Positions 1 to 8,027 of a DNA stretch of 64,000 nucleotides are shown in pieces (within the stretch, counting starts at the first letter, position 1; every line of letters starts with the position of its first letter). Source of the DNA: Kiloniella majae (GTDB lineage: Bacteria > Pseudomonadota > Alphaproteobacteria > Kiloniellales > Kiloniellaceae); contig NZ_MTSZ01000001.1 in NCBI RefSeq assembly GCF_002118315.1, positions 496,001-560,000 on the forward strand, written 5' to 3'. A model generated the notes under the pieces. That model was not told the origin of the DNA and did no database searches. It saw nothing but the letters and a program-made list of their open reading frames with translations. A program made the position numbers and the translations under genes.

Positions 1-165
1 CGCAGCGAACGATTTAATCATCTCCAGAGATCGATCCGTACTCCCGTCGTCAGTAAAGATAATTTCATAATCTTCATAGGGTTCCAACGCCTTGGTATAG
101 GCTTCGTAGGCCGCATCTAGATTTTCATCTTCGTTATAACAGGGAACGATTGCAGAAATCTTCAT
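1..165 (-). CDS. Glycosyltransferase family 2, N-terminal part (runs off window)
   Basis: The gene starts with ATG at 165 and leaves the window at base 1, so only the first 55 residues are visible. They read as a typical GT-A fold start: a first beta strand with PCYNEDENL (residues about 8-16) and the nucleotide-sugar binding DDGSTD motif near residue 41. Family 2 enzymes transfer sugars from nucleotide or polyprenyl-phosphate donors; the visible part resembles the polyprenyl-phosphate glycosyltransferase (DPM/GtrB) branch, but that cannot be decided without the rest. It lies about 60 bp downstream of galE on the same strand, so it probably belongs to the same polysaccharide operon. Confidence 0.85.
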   Translation of the reverse strand, partial: MKISAIVPCYNEDENLDAAYEAYTKALEPYEDYEIIFTDDGSTDRSLEMIKSFAA

Positions 166-225
166 TGTACTTAACCTTCACTTACTAAGAACTTGATCTT
201 CGCGCCAAATATCCTTTTAAAGATA

Positions 226-1221
226 TCAAGCTGCGCGTTTGGCCTGCTGCCGGCAGTGCCAGGCCCAAGCTGTTTTAATAATTGTTTCAATATCACTATG
301 GGCGGGCGTCCATCCAAGGAGCTCTCTGGCACGAGCCGCGTTTGCAACCAGTTTTGCCGGATCACCAGAACGGCGTGGCCCTATTTCATGAGGGACAGAT
401 TTTCCCGTTACCCTCTCCGCCACGGCCACGATATTCCGGATAGAAACTTCTTTTTCGGCCCCGAGATTACAGGCAAACGAGTCACAACCACCCAGTAATT
501 TCCTAAAGGCCGAAACATGTGCTGTTGCCAGATCACAGACATGAACATAGTCCCGAATACAGGTTCCATCAGGCGTGGGATAGTCCGCTCCATGAATAGT
601 AAGAGGTGTTCGATTGCTGATGGCCGTCAAAACATTGGGAATAAGATGAGGTTCGGGGTCATGATCTTCGCCAATATCCCCTTCAGGATCAGCACCCGCA
701 GCATTAAAGTAACGAAGAACAGCCGACTTGATACCATAGGCGTTATCAAAATCAGACAACATCTTTTCCACTGCCAGCTTGGTATTCCCATAAGGGTTTA
801 TGGGTTTTTGAGATTGTTCTTCCGTAATGGGTTGAGTTTCAGGAATGCCATAGGTCGCACAGGTGCTAGAGAAAACAATGTGCTTAACACCTGTGTTTTT
901 CATCGCTTCAAGTAGAGTGAAGCTCCCAAGTACATTGGTTCTATAATACTCAGCAGGCATCCCCATTGATTCCCCGATATACGCCCGCGCAGCAAAGTGT
1001 AAAACAGCCCGAGGCTTATATTCCCTGCAAACCTTCTCTAACTTGTTGCCATCAGCTATATCCCCACAAATGAACGGGCCCCATTGAACAGCCTGTTCAT
1101 GGCCTGTACTGAGATCATCATAGGTAAGGGGTAAAATTCCATTCTGCCGTAAAGCTTTGCAGACATGACTACCTACGTACCCGGCGCCCCCTGTTACCAA
1201 AACCGGTATCAAATCAGGCAT
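226..1221 (-). CDS. galE: UDP-glucose 4-epimerase
   Basis: Extended short-chain dehydrogenase that interconverts UDP-glucose and UDP-galactose with bound NAD. The N-terminus has the Rossmann motif TGGAGYVG (about residues 10-17). The catalytic region shows a Ser/Thr cluster (SSTCATYG, about 118-125) and the Tyr144-xxx-Lys148 pair in NPYGNTK. The length of 331 residues is normal for the family. The ATG at 1221 is preceded by GGAGG at ideal spacing, so it is preferred over an in-frame TTG six bases upstream. The start overlaps the 3' end of the upstream epimerase gene by 8 bp, which implies translational coupling. Together with the next genes it supplies sugar nucleotides for surface polysaccharide. 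Confidence 0.93.
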   Translation of the reverse strand: MPDLIPVLVTGGAGYVGSHVCKALRQNGILPLTYDDLSTGHEQAVQWGPFICGDIADGNKLEKVCREYKPRAVLHFAARAYIGESMGMPAEYYRTNVLGSFTLLEAMKNTGVKHIVFSSTCATYGIPETQPITEEQSQKPINPYGNTKLAVEKMLSDFDNAYGIKSAVLRYFNAAGADPEGDIGEDHDPEPHLIPNVLTAISNRTPLTIHGADYPTPDGTCIRDYVHVCDLATAHVSAFRKLLGGCDSFACNLGAEKEVSIRNIVAVAERVTGKSVPHEIGPRRSGDPAKLVANAARARELLGWTPAHSDIETIIKTAWAWHCRQQAKRAA

Positions 1222-2215
1222 GAGCAACCTCCAGCTCCACCTTTGCAGACTTGAAACTCTGCGTTTGTATCGGTTTCTCTGTTGCTTGCTGGAAATAATT
1301 CTTAGTCCGGAACAGCCCTTCTCTCACACCAACCCTGGGTTCCCAATTGAGAATTTTTTTCGCGTTTGAAATATCAGGCCTGCGTTTTTTTGGATCGTCG
1401 ACAGGGAGTGCGTGATGAACAACTGAACAATCCCGATCAACAAGGTCCATAACCAGTGTCGCCAGTTCCATCATCGTATATTCTTCTGGATTACCGGCAT
1501 TGATCGGACTCTCATGACGCACATCACAGTCCATGCAGGCCATAATCAATCGGACGAGATCATCGACATAACAAAACGATCTGGTTTGAGTTCCATCTCC
1601 GTAAATTGTTAATGGTTCCCCCCTCAAAGCACTTGTGATGAAGTTTGAAACCACCCTGCCATCATCTGCCTTCATACGGGGGCCGTAGGTATTAAAAATA
1701 CGGATGACCCGGGTATCAACATGGTGCGTACGGTGATAGTCATAAAAAAGCGTCTCTGCAGCACGCTTGCCCTCGTCGTAGCAAGCTCTTGGGCCGATGG
1801 GGTTAACATTCCCCCAGTACCCTTCCACCTGTGGGTGCTGTTCAGGATCGCCATACACCTCACTGGTTGAGGCCTGGAGTATCGGCACCCTATTCAAGCG
1901 CGCCAACTCCAGCATGTTTATCGCCCCGTGAATACAGGTTTGCAGGGTATGAATGGGATCTTTCTGATAATCAATAGGGGATGCAGGGCATGCCAAGTTA
2001 TATATAGCACTGACATCTACAGATAATGGATTGATCACATCGTGTTGCTGAAATTCAAAATTCGGATGGTCCCAAAACTCAGCTAAATTATCCAGATTTC
2101 CTGTCAGAAGATTATCAATACATAGAACACGATGGCCGCGGTTAATTAATGCTTCACATAAATGAGACCCAATAAACCCGGCTCCGCCTGTAACTAGTAC
2201 AGGCGCAGTTGTCAT
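1214..2215 (-). CDS. UDP-glucuronate decarboxylase (UXS)-like NAD-dependent epimerase/dehydratase
   Basis: Extended SDR-family enzyme. Visible motifs are TGGAGFIG (residues about 9-16), the STSEVYGDP stretch (about 116-124) and the catalytic Tyr146-xxx-Lys150 in CYDEGKR. The STSEVYGDP and GPRACYDEGKR stretches and the C-terminal RPDISNAKKILNWEP segment are characteristic of UDP-glucuronate decarboxylases, which make UDP-xylose from UDP-glucuronate. The start is uncertain: ATG 2215 is used here, but GTG at 2221 has a better-spaced GGGAG and would add two residues. It lies directly upstream of galE with an 8-bp overlap. A related dTDP-glucose or GDP-mannose dehydratase is less likely because of the UXS-type active-site context. 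Confidence 0.85.
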   Translation of the reverse strand: MTTAPVLVTGGAGFIGSHLCEALINRGHRVLCIDNLLTGNLDNLAEFWDHPNFEFQQHDVINPLSVDVSAIYNLACPASPIDYQKDPIHTLQTCIHGAINMLELARLNRVPILQASTSEVYGDPEQHPQVEGYWGNVNPIGPRACYDEGKRAAETLFYDYHRTHHVDTRVIRIFNTYGPRMKADDGRVVSNFITSALRGEPLTIYGDGTQTRSFCYVDDLVRLIMACMDCDVRHESPINAGNPEEYTMMELATLVMDLVDRDCSVVHHALPVDDPKKRRPDISNAKKILNWEPRVGVREGLFRTKNYFQQATEKPIQTQSFKSAKVELEVAHA

Positions 2216-2809
2216 AGTCACGCCAAAAACTCCCAGTTCACACACAGCATTTGATTTATTTTTCTTTTAATAACTGTGTAGATTTTATATCACAGACTTG
2301 CGTCTGCTATTTTTAGTTGTGACAAATGACTATAAAAGGTTGAATTTTCATTATCCACACTCTATTTAGTTGTATCTGCAGGATATAATTCTGTAAATTA
2401 TGAAAAATGGGATATTTTATATTATATAAATAAAAAAAAGAGCGAAATGTTCTGCGCCATTTAAAATCATAACAGACTGAAAAAACCATAACATATTAAT
2501 AAACAAAAGATATATGATGAGACCTTGCTCATTTTTCGGGAAAATAATCAAAAACGTCGATTTTTCCTAATTTCATTAGGTTATAGAGAAATTATCTAAA
2601 ATTTTGACTTTCATCCTGCAAGCAGCTCGGCAACAGCTAATCTTTTTCTATGGCAAATAAAATTACGACACCTCAAAAAAGATGTCATGAGGAGAAACGT
2701 CTCAACTCAACCATAGGATTTAGGGGGAAATTATAAATGAACGAAGCGTGACTTTCCTAACAACACACGAAAATCACGCCCCCTCAACAAATGCATTTGT
2801 ACCTGGTGT
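2216..2809. other. AT-rich intergenic region without a convincing gene
   Basis: About 590 bp with many A/T runs, lying between two minus-strand genes. It must carry the promoter of the epimerase operon. No open frame with a credible start and codon pattern was found on either strand. The only clear structure is the hairpin at 2746-2779. Confidence 0.6.
2746..2779 (-). terminator. Hairpin downstream of the methyltransferase gene
   Basis: GCGTGACTTTC (2746-2756) pairs with GAAAATCACGC (2769-2779), with one mismatch, across a 12-base loop. It lies about 30 bp beyond the methyltransferase stop. The T-run after it is weak, so termination is only probable. Confidence 0.4.
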
Positions 2810-3412
2810 TTACTCTTGTTTTAAGTTTCTAAACACAAAAACGTTCATTCTGGCTTCATCGGCAACAGCTTCAGAATGATCGAGACATTCAAATCCTGCT
2901 TTCGTCAGATGAAGCAGCACCTCTTCAGGTGTCATGCCGATACGATCTTCAAAGATCTCTTCCACAACAATAAATCGTCCATCAGATTTAAGCACTCGTT
3001 GCACTTCACTTAGTCCCAGAGGGATATCCTGCCAGTGATGCAGAGAATTAATCGCCCAGGCAACTGTCACGAGATCACAAGACAGTGGAATGGCTTCGGC
3101 ACCGCCCAATAAAAACCGCATGCGTGGGAAAGCCGGATGACACAAGCTTTCTTCCTGCGACACCCGCACCATAACCGGAGACGGATCAATACCAATAAGC
3201 TCCCCGGCAGTGACGATCTCGCCAGCAGCCCTCAAGGCAGAACCACTACCACAGCCTATATCAAGAACATGATCATTAGTCTCAAGCTGTGCCTGTTCAG
3301 CTGTCAGGCGATTGATCGGGTGTTCCCCATACTCCCTGATATAATAAAGCGCGGCTTCATCACACCATTTGCCAGCAACATTGTGCCCCTGATTTTTCTC
3401 GTCCTTCATCAT
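2810..3412 (-). CDS. Class I SAM-dependent methyltransferase
   Basis: About 200 residues with the class I methyltransferase signature: motif I VLDIGCGSG (about residue 50), an acidic residue at the end of strand 2 in IGIDPSP, and a motif IV-like VTVAWAINSLHH stretch. It resembles the UbiE/Methyltransf_11 group; the substrate is unknown. ATG 3412 is chosen because AAGGA sits six bases before it; ATG 3418 would leave no room for a ribosome site. The gene follows a MarR-family regulator on the same strand (gap about 125 bp), and both upstream regions contain a TAGTTAGTT-type element, so control by that regulator is likely. Confidence 0.82.
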   Translation of the reverse strand: MMKDEKNQGHNVAGKWCDEAALYYIREYGEHPINRLTAEQAQLETNDHVLDIGCGSGSALRAAGEIVTAGELIGIDPSPVMVRVSQEESLCHPAFPRMRFLLGGAEAIPLSCDLVTVAWAINSLHHWQDIPLGLSEVQRVLKSDGRFIVVEEIFEDRIGMTPEEVLLHLTKAGFECLDHSEAVADEARMNVFVFRNLKQE

Positions 3413-3440
3413 AACCATTCCTTACTTTTTCATACCATAC

Positions 3441-3457
3441 GTTAGACTAACTAACTA
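3441..3457. promoter_or_regulatory. Possible MarR operator upstream of the methyltransferase
   Basis: The sequence GTTAGACTAACTAACTA contains the short palindrome GTTAG-A-CTAAC and, on the minus strand, a TAGTTAGTT half-site like the one in the palindrome before the MarR gene (4013-4039). It lies about 30-45 bp upstream of the methyltransferase start. The assignment rests only on similarity between the two promoters. Confidence 0.4.
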
Positions 3458-3538
3458 TTATTCATAAACTCTTACAATAATTTGCTCTCTTTTCCCTTAC
3501 GGAACTGCAAACAGAACTAATCGTCGTTATTATTTCGG

Positions 3539-4003
3539 TTAAAGTGCTTTGTTGATTTTCAACAAACAGGTCTTAAACGCTTCCAGTTCATCAACCGTAA
3601 GAACCTTGGCAATATCTATGGCTGAAGCTTCATAGACAGCCTCTTCCTCTCGCAAGTATTCCCTCGCCTTTTCAGTCAAGACAATGTGTTGGGCTCGCGC
3701 ATCGTGCTGACACTGAAACCTTTGGATCAAACCACGTTTTTCCAGCTTTGTAATGGCAACACTCGCCGACGCCTTTTTGATTTTCAAAAGCTCAACAATG
3801 TCTTGCAAATGATGTCCATGCCCATCGGAATGGCCACAGCCTTCTCCCTCATCCGCATTTGCCAGTTTTTCCCCGTCCAGTCGCTCAATTGCACGTAAAT
3901 AACCGTACTCACTACAAGTAAGCGCATTAGGACGTTCGGAAATGTCCGTCCACAGGCAGGTCAAATAGCGATGAAACTGATCAAGGGAATTTGTTAAAGA
4001 CAT
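3539..4003 (-). CDS. MarR-family regulator with a His/Cys-rich loop
   Basis: A 154-residue winged-helix protein with the MarR layout: a helical N-terminus, a helix-turn-helix (LQDIVELLKIKKASASVA, about 66-83), the KLEKRGLI recognition-wing region (about 87-94), and a C-terminal dimerisation helix. The unusual part is a short insertion just before the DNA-binding helices, CGHSDGHGHH (residues 56-65), with four His and one Cys, plus further Cys/His in FQCQHDARAQH (97-106). This suggests metal binding, which is inference. A palindrome immediately upstream of the start (4013-4039) is a good autoregulatory operator. The downstream methyltransferase is the likely target. Confidence 0.85.
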   Translation of the reverse strand: MSLTNSLDQFHRYLTCLWTDISERPNALTCSEYGYLRAIERLDGEKLANADEGEGCGHSDGHGHHLQDIVELLKIKKASASVAITKLEKRGLIQRFQCQHDARAQHIVLTEKAREYLREEEAVYEASAIDIAKVLTVDELEAFKTCLLKINKAL

Positions 4004-4012
4004 AAGTTATCA

Positions 4013-4039
4013 TTTAGTTAGTTATGCGAACTACCTAAA
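4013..4039. promoter_or_regulatory. Palindromic operator candidate before the MarR gene
   Basis: TTTAGTTAGTT (4013-4023) and AACTACCTAAA (4029-4039) form an inverted repeat with a single mismatch and a 5-base spacer. It ends 10 bp upstream of the MarR start codon, a typical position for MarR autorepression. Confidence 0.6.
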
Positions 4040-4088
4040 TATCCGCTTTCCTCTACAGTGTCAATATCGCAAGGAAGGGTTAAGGTAG

Positions 4089-4850
4089 CTACTGCCCTAT
4101 ATAGCTATATTTAGGCTCAAGCGTTCCGTCTCTAGCAGTGATTTTTTCAATCTCCTGCCTCAGGCGTTCAACAATTGCATCATCCGTTTCCAGACTGAAT
4201 GCTGCAAAAAACTTATTCTCCATTACAAAGACAGCAGGCTGAAGGCCTTTTTCGCTTACCTTTTCCTTCTCCAGAATAGAGGGCAAGTTTGATGCAGCCT
4301 CGGCATAGAGATCGGCACGACCGCTCATCAACATCCGCGTTGCCAAAAAAGGATCACCAGTCAGAATGAGATTTTGATCTTCGCTAAATCCAAGTTCTTT
4401 CAATTTTTGTTCTGTATACGCAGATCTGACAGCAACAACAGCAAAAGCCTTCGCTTCCTCTAGTGACGTCACAATCACATGTTCATTATCCGCTTTTTTG
4501 TAGAGAAAAGTCGGCTCTGGAGGCTGAATTTCTGCAACCCATTTAAACGTATTTTCGCGCTGGGCGGTACGCACAATGGTATAGATCAGCGTATTGGGCC
4601 TTGTTTTTGCCATCTCATAGGCTCTGGCCCAAGGGAAAGACCGAATGCTATAGCTAAATCCCGTGTTTTCCAAAGCTTCACGAAGGATATCTGTTGATGT
4701 CCCCAGGACCTTCCCTTGTTGGGTATAATTATAGGGCGGCCATTCTTCCGTAACCACTTCGATGCTCTGCGCTTGCACCGATGTCGTTAGCAATATTACA
4801 GCAAACAGAAAATAAAACTGCACCCACTTATAATACTTAAAAAATATCAT
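4089..4850 (-). CDS. Exported type 2 solute-binding-like protein (SBP_bac_3)
   Basis: A 253-residue protein with an N-terminal signal peptide (hydrophobic stretch, then ...SVQAQS, cleavage near residue 28). The mature part opens with EVVTEEWPPYNY, the usual start of family 3 amino-acid-type periplasmic binding proteins, followed by the FPWARAYEMA and GRADLYAEA stretches found in stand-alone members. No ABC permease or ATPase is adjacent, so it may be an orphan receptor or sensor subunit instead of part of a transporter. Three similar proteins (14438, 50954, 61088) and a more distant fifth (62066) occur in this window. Confidence 0.82.
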   Translation of the reverse strand: MIFFKYYKWVQFYFLFAVILLTTSVQAQSIEVVTEEWPPYNYTQQGKVLGTSTDILREALENTGFSYSIRSFPWARAYEMAKTRPNTLIYTIVRTAQRENTFKWVAEIQPPEPTFLYKKADNEHVIVTSLEEAKAFAVVAVRSAYTEQKLKELGFSEDQNLILTGDPFLATRMLMSGRADLYAEAASNLPSILEKEKVSEKGLQPAVFVMENKFFAAFSLETDDAIVERLRQEIEKITARDGTLEPKYSYIGQ

Positions 4851-5039
4851 TACCCGGCCCAGTCACAACGGAAGGAAACGCCCTCTAAAAAAGCGTTAGA
4901 AGGACGCAGAATACACTATTCGGAGCAAAATGTCTGTCTTTTCCGCAAAAGCTGCACCTTACTTCCTTCTTTGCCATGACCACATCGCAGGGTTAGCAAT
5001 CCGTTCAGATCTGCTCAAGCCCGACACCTTCTTGCGAGA

Positions 5040-6125
5040 TTATTTTTCCCAATCTTCACCGATCGGGCGTCGGTCTCGATTAGTTTCAGTCTGTATCAGA
5101 CTTCTCGCTTCTTTCAGATCATAAACTGACGGGTCATCGGGTAATTCGTTATTATGCTCTGAAACATAGGCAAGTTCGTAAAACATTGGAAAGTGATCGG
5201 ACCCCATGTAGGGTTGACGCCTGATTGCGACAAGTTCAAATTCTTCCGAATGAAAAATATGGTCCAGCGGCCATCTCAAAAAAGGAAACCGGGCATCAAA
5301 AGAATTAAACATGCCACGCCCCTGACGCGGATCAAGCAGGCGAGAAATTCGCAGGAAACGTCGGGTCGTTGATGACCAGGCAACATCATTTAAATCACCC
5401 GCAACCACCAGAGGTCTTTTTCTATATCTGGCTCTTTTACCGGCCACCAGAATTTCGGCATCCCTGCCGATAGTATCTCGATGCGGCACCGGTGGATCAG
5501 GATGAATGGCAATCAAATCAAACTCATCCCCGTTCTCTAGCTTGAAACGACAGTGAAAGCTCGGAATACTTTCGTTCAGGAGAAACTCTATCTCTCCTTT
5601 TGTGACCTCTAGTCGGGATGCCATAAACATCCCATAGCTATTATCCTGTGGACAGCTTAACCGGTACACATAACGATCGGTCACCTCTTCCAAAGCGTCA
5701 AGCCACACTTGATCTGTTTCCATCAAAACCAGAATATCCGGATCACAGTCATCGATGATATCAATAAGCTTGTCATGCCTTTTGTTGCTCTGTTTTACAT
5801 TACAGACAAGCATCTTGAATGTTTGGGCACTATCATGCTTTTCCGGTTGAAATCTGGCCGATTGCTGACGCCAGAAAGGCGTGAAGCGGATGATATGAAG
5901 AAGTTCGATACAAACTGAAACCGCAAGCATGCCAGAAAGAACAAAACAATACTGGCTCTGTGGCAGCAACAGCACAACACACACCAAGGTAACAACAGAG
6001 ATTGTCAAAATTTGCAGACGTCCAAAATCAAAAACCCGGACGGCGCCATGCGCAATTGGGATAAAGGGGATGAGGCTTGCCAAAAGGCAAAGAAATGCGA
6101 ATGATCCCAATAGATAGTGCAACAT
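5040..6125 (-). CDS. Membrane-anchored endonuclease/exonuclease/phosphatase family protein
   Basis: About 361 residues. The first 80 or so form three hydrophobic membrane segments, followed by an EEP (exonuclease III/DNase I-like) domain. Family active-site elements are visible: the metal-binding Glu in LVLMETD (about 136), the IAIHPDPP His (about 208), GDLND (about 243-247), the LDHIF Asp/His (about 287-291) and the terminal GSDHFP motif (about 308-313). The closest described group is the exported or membrane EEP proteins (UPF0294/YafD-like). The substrate could be DNA, RNA or a phospholipid headgroup. ATG 6125 directly starts the first membrane segment; an upstream in-frame extension is less plausible. 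Confidence 0.82.
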   Translation of the reverse strand: MLHYLLGSFAFLCLLASLIPFIPIAHGAVRVFDFGRLQILTISVVTLVCVVLLLPQSQYCFVLSGMLAVSVCIELLHIIRFTPFWRQQSARFQPEKHDSAQTFKMLVCNVKQSNKRHDKLIDIIDDCDPDILVLMETDQVWLDALEEVTDRYVYRLSCPQDNSYGMFMASRLEVTKGEIEFLLNESIPSFHCRFKLENGDEFDLIAIHPDPPVPHRDTIGRDAEILVAGKRARYRKRPLVVAGDLNDVAWSSTTRRFLRISRLLDPRQGRGMFNSFDARFPFLRWPLDHIFHSEEFELVAIRRQPYMGSDHFPMFYELAYVSEHNNELPDDPSVYDLKEARSLIQTETNRDRRPIGEDWEK

Positions 6126-6365
6126 AGACAACCCTGTTAACTCTCCAGATCCCCTATATAGGGGATACATACAATAAATCAAAGTTACTGATTATTTTAA
6201 GCAGACACCATCTGCCACATAACCTATAAAAATTCCATTATGATATAAATATACTATTGGAGAATTCTGACTGTTTTCTTTCGATTATAAGTCTCATTTT
6301 ACAGACAAGGGATAAAGCTTTTGAAGAGATAATTATTTCAAAACAAGCAGTACTCCAGAAGAGCT

Positions 6366-6866
6366 TTATTCCTCTTCCTTTGCTTCTTTTTCTTTATCAT
6401 CATTCCCGGAAAACCACGTTCTGCATAAGCCGCCAGCCAACAGCGTCAAACTAATAGCACCAAAAGCTACGATACCAAGCGTATAAAACCCAAACCCAAT
6501 CGTAAGACCGATCCCCCCGGCAGCCCAGATACTGGCGCCCGTCGCCGTTCCAACCACGCGGTCACCCCGCTGAATAATAGCTCCAGCGCCAAGAAATCCT
6601 ATGCCAGTCATCACCCCTGAGACAATCGTGGAAAGATCAACCTTGACGATATCTTTAGCCGAAGCAAAATCAGAATAAATTTCCTGCCCCAAAATCGCCA
6701 GAACACAGGTTGTTACCGCAACAATCATGTAGGCGCGAAAATCAATTGGCTTATTCTTGGTGTCTCTCTCCAAGCCCAGAACAAGTCCAAAGGCCATCGT
6801 TAAACCGATACGAAGCAACAGCTCTTGCCACGAAATATAGGTTAAATCCAAATTCAGATCGATCAT
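6366..6866 (-). CDS. MgtC/SapB family membrane protein
   Basis: A 166-residue integral membrane protein. The sequence GLVLGLERDTKNKPIDFRAY (about residues 26-45) and the ATGASIWAAGGIGLTIGFGF stretch are diagnostic of MgtC/SapB. Members modulate F-type ATP synthase or adapt cells to low magnesium. A good Shine-Dalgarno (GGAGAGGGGACAAG) precedes the ATG. The C-terminal tail is short and acidic (DDKEKEAKEEE). The length fits the short MgtC forms without an ACT-like C-terminal domain. No magnesium transporter gene is adjacent. Confidence 0.9.
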   Translation of the reverse strand: MIDLNLDLTYISWQELLLRIGLTMAFGLVLGLERDTKNKPIDFRAYMIVAVTTCVLAILGQEIYSDFASAKDIVKVDLSTIVSGVMTGIGFLGAGAIIQRGDRVVGTATGASIWAAGGIGLTIGFGFYTLGIVAFGAISLTLLAGGLCRTWFSGNDDKEKEAKEEE

Positions 6867-7122
6867 TCTTGTCCCCTCTCCACCACGAGATACTACCTTG
6901 CCCTACCAAATCTGCAAGATAATCCCCTGATTTCAAAGAATTGAGGCTTAGTTCTAATCCAGGTACAGACGGTTGTTCCAGGTACAGACTATCAACGTGT
7001 CACAACTTTCAGAATGATTTTCAAAGAAAAGCTTAGGGGGATAAAAAATGCTCAAAATATAACAGGCACAATAGATCTCTGTAATTTACAGATGGAGGTT
7101 TACAGTCTGGCTTTACAATAGC

Positions 7123-7629
7123 TTAAGAAGCCTGTGTGTTCCGCCCATCTATCTTATTTTCACAGCCTTTCTTATCAAGATCCACTGTCTTCTGAACCGT
7201 TGCCAGAATAACCATCAACATATCCACATTTTCGCCATCCGATGCCAAGGGAAGAATAAGATCTTCGACGTCGAGAACATCTTTTTTCGGGCCAACGTAA
7301 GGGGTAAAGGCATAAACCGGCTCTGCAAGTTCAACGGCTCTACTACAATTTTGCCAAACCGTTCCCGGGGCCTTTAGAATATCAATAGAGCTCATCCACT
7401 CCCCCGTATAATCCCGTGAAAGTAAGGGTACAATTCGGGTTCCCACCAGTCGGAAGCGAAAATCCAACGGCTCTTCCTGAACATCCAGCAACAGAATATT
7501 TGGCAAAAATGCGACCATCTCCGCAGGGCTTATATCCTCGCGGCTTGGAAGCGCTTCTCCGCTGCATTTCGCAAGCCAGTATTTGTGTGCCAAGCCTGCA
7601 GCAACAGTTCTATATTCCACGTTAAGCAT
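7123..7629 (-). CDS. PAS_5-type domain protein
   Basis: About 168 residues, single domain, no signal peptide or membrane segment. The pattern WLAKCSGEALPSREDISPAE followed by FLPNILLLDV and FRFRLVGTRIV is typical of the small PAS_5 proteins common in Rhodospirillales, which carry no output domain. A role in sensing or in protein interaction is assumed from the fold; no partner is adjacent. ATG 7629 is preferred; an in-frame TTG at 7674 would add 15 residues but has no clear ribosome site. It is a monocistronic unit. Confidence 0.7.
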   Translation of the reverse strand: MLNVEYRTVAAGLAHKYWLAKCSGEALPSREDISPAEMVAFLPNILLLDVQEEPLDFRFRLVGTRIVPLLSRDYTGEWMSSIDILKAPGTVWQNCSRAVELAEPVYAFTPYVGPKKDVLDVEDLILPLASDGENVDMLMVILATVQKTVDLDKKGCENKIDGRNTQAS

Positions 7630-8027
7630 ATTGGTTCTATAATCCCTCAGGGCCAGTATTCTCAAGCCATGCAATTTGCAATGTAAGGTTAAATCAAGCC
7701 ATCACCTGGCTTCTCTTTGGACCATAAACAAATAAAACGACTTAGATTTAGGTCCAAATCTGGCCTGTTTCAAGACAGGCAACTCTTTGGGAAACGCACA
7801 CTGTTTATGACAAATAAATCATAAACACAGCCCATAAGACTGCGCGGTTATGATGTATAGACAAGTAAATGTCAAGCATAGCAAAACAAAGGATACAGGT
7901 ACAATCGACCGCGTCATAGATAACTTAAGACAAAAGTTGTCTTTAGCAAAACGGGGACCACAATGAACTCAAAGAGTTAGTGTATCCCCGTCCTGATATA
8001 ATACGTAATATTACCTAAAGCCCTGAT
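7630..8027. other. Intergenic region with several inverted repeats
   Basis: About 400 bp without a convincing gene. It contains three inverted repeats: GCCTGT/ACAGGC (7763-7780), GTTTATGA/TCATAAAC (7803-7826) and the nested hairpin of the metA terminator (7951-7991). The first two lie upstream of the PAS_5 gene and could be operators. Confidence 0.5.
7951..7991 (-). terminator. Rho-independent terminator of the metA-like gene
   Basis: ACGGGGA (7951-7957) pairs with TCCCCGT (7985-7991). Inside the loop a second stem AACTC/GAGTT (7966-7970 and 7974-7978) closes a 3-base loop. Read on the minus strand the hairpin ends in a TTTT run. It begins about 37 bp after the metA-like stop codon. Confidence 0.65.
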
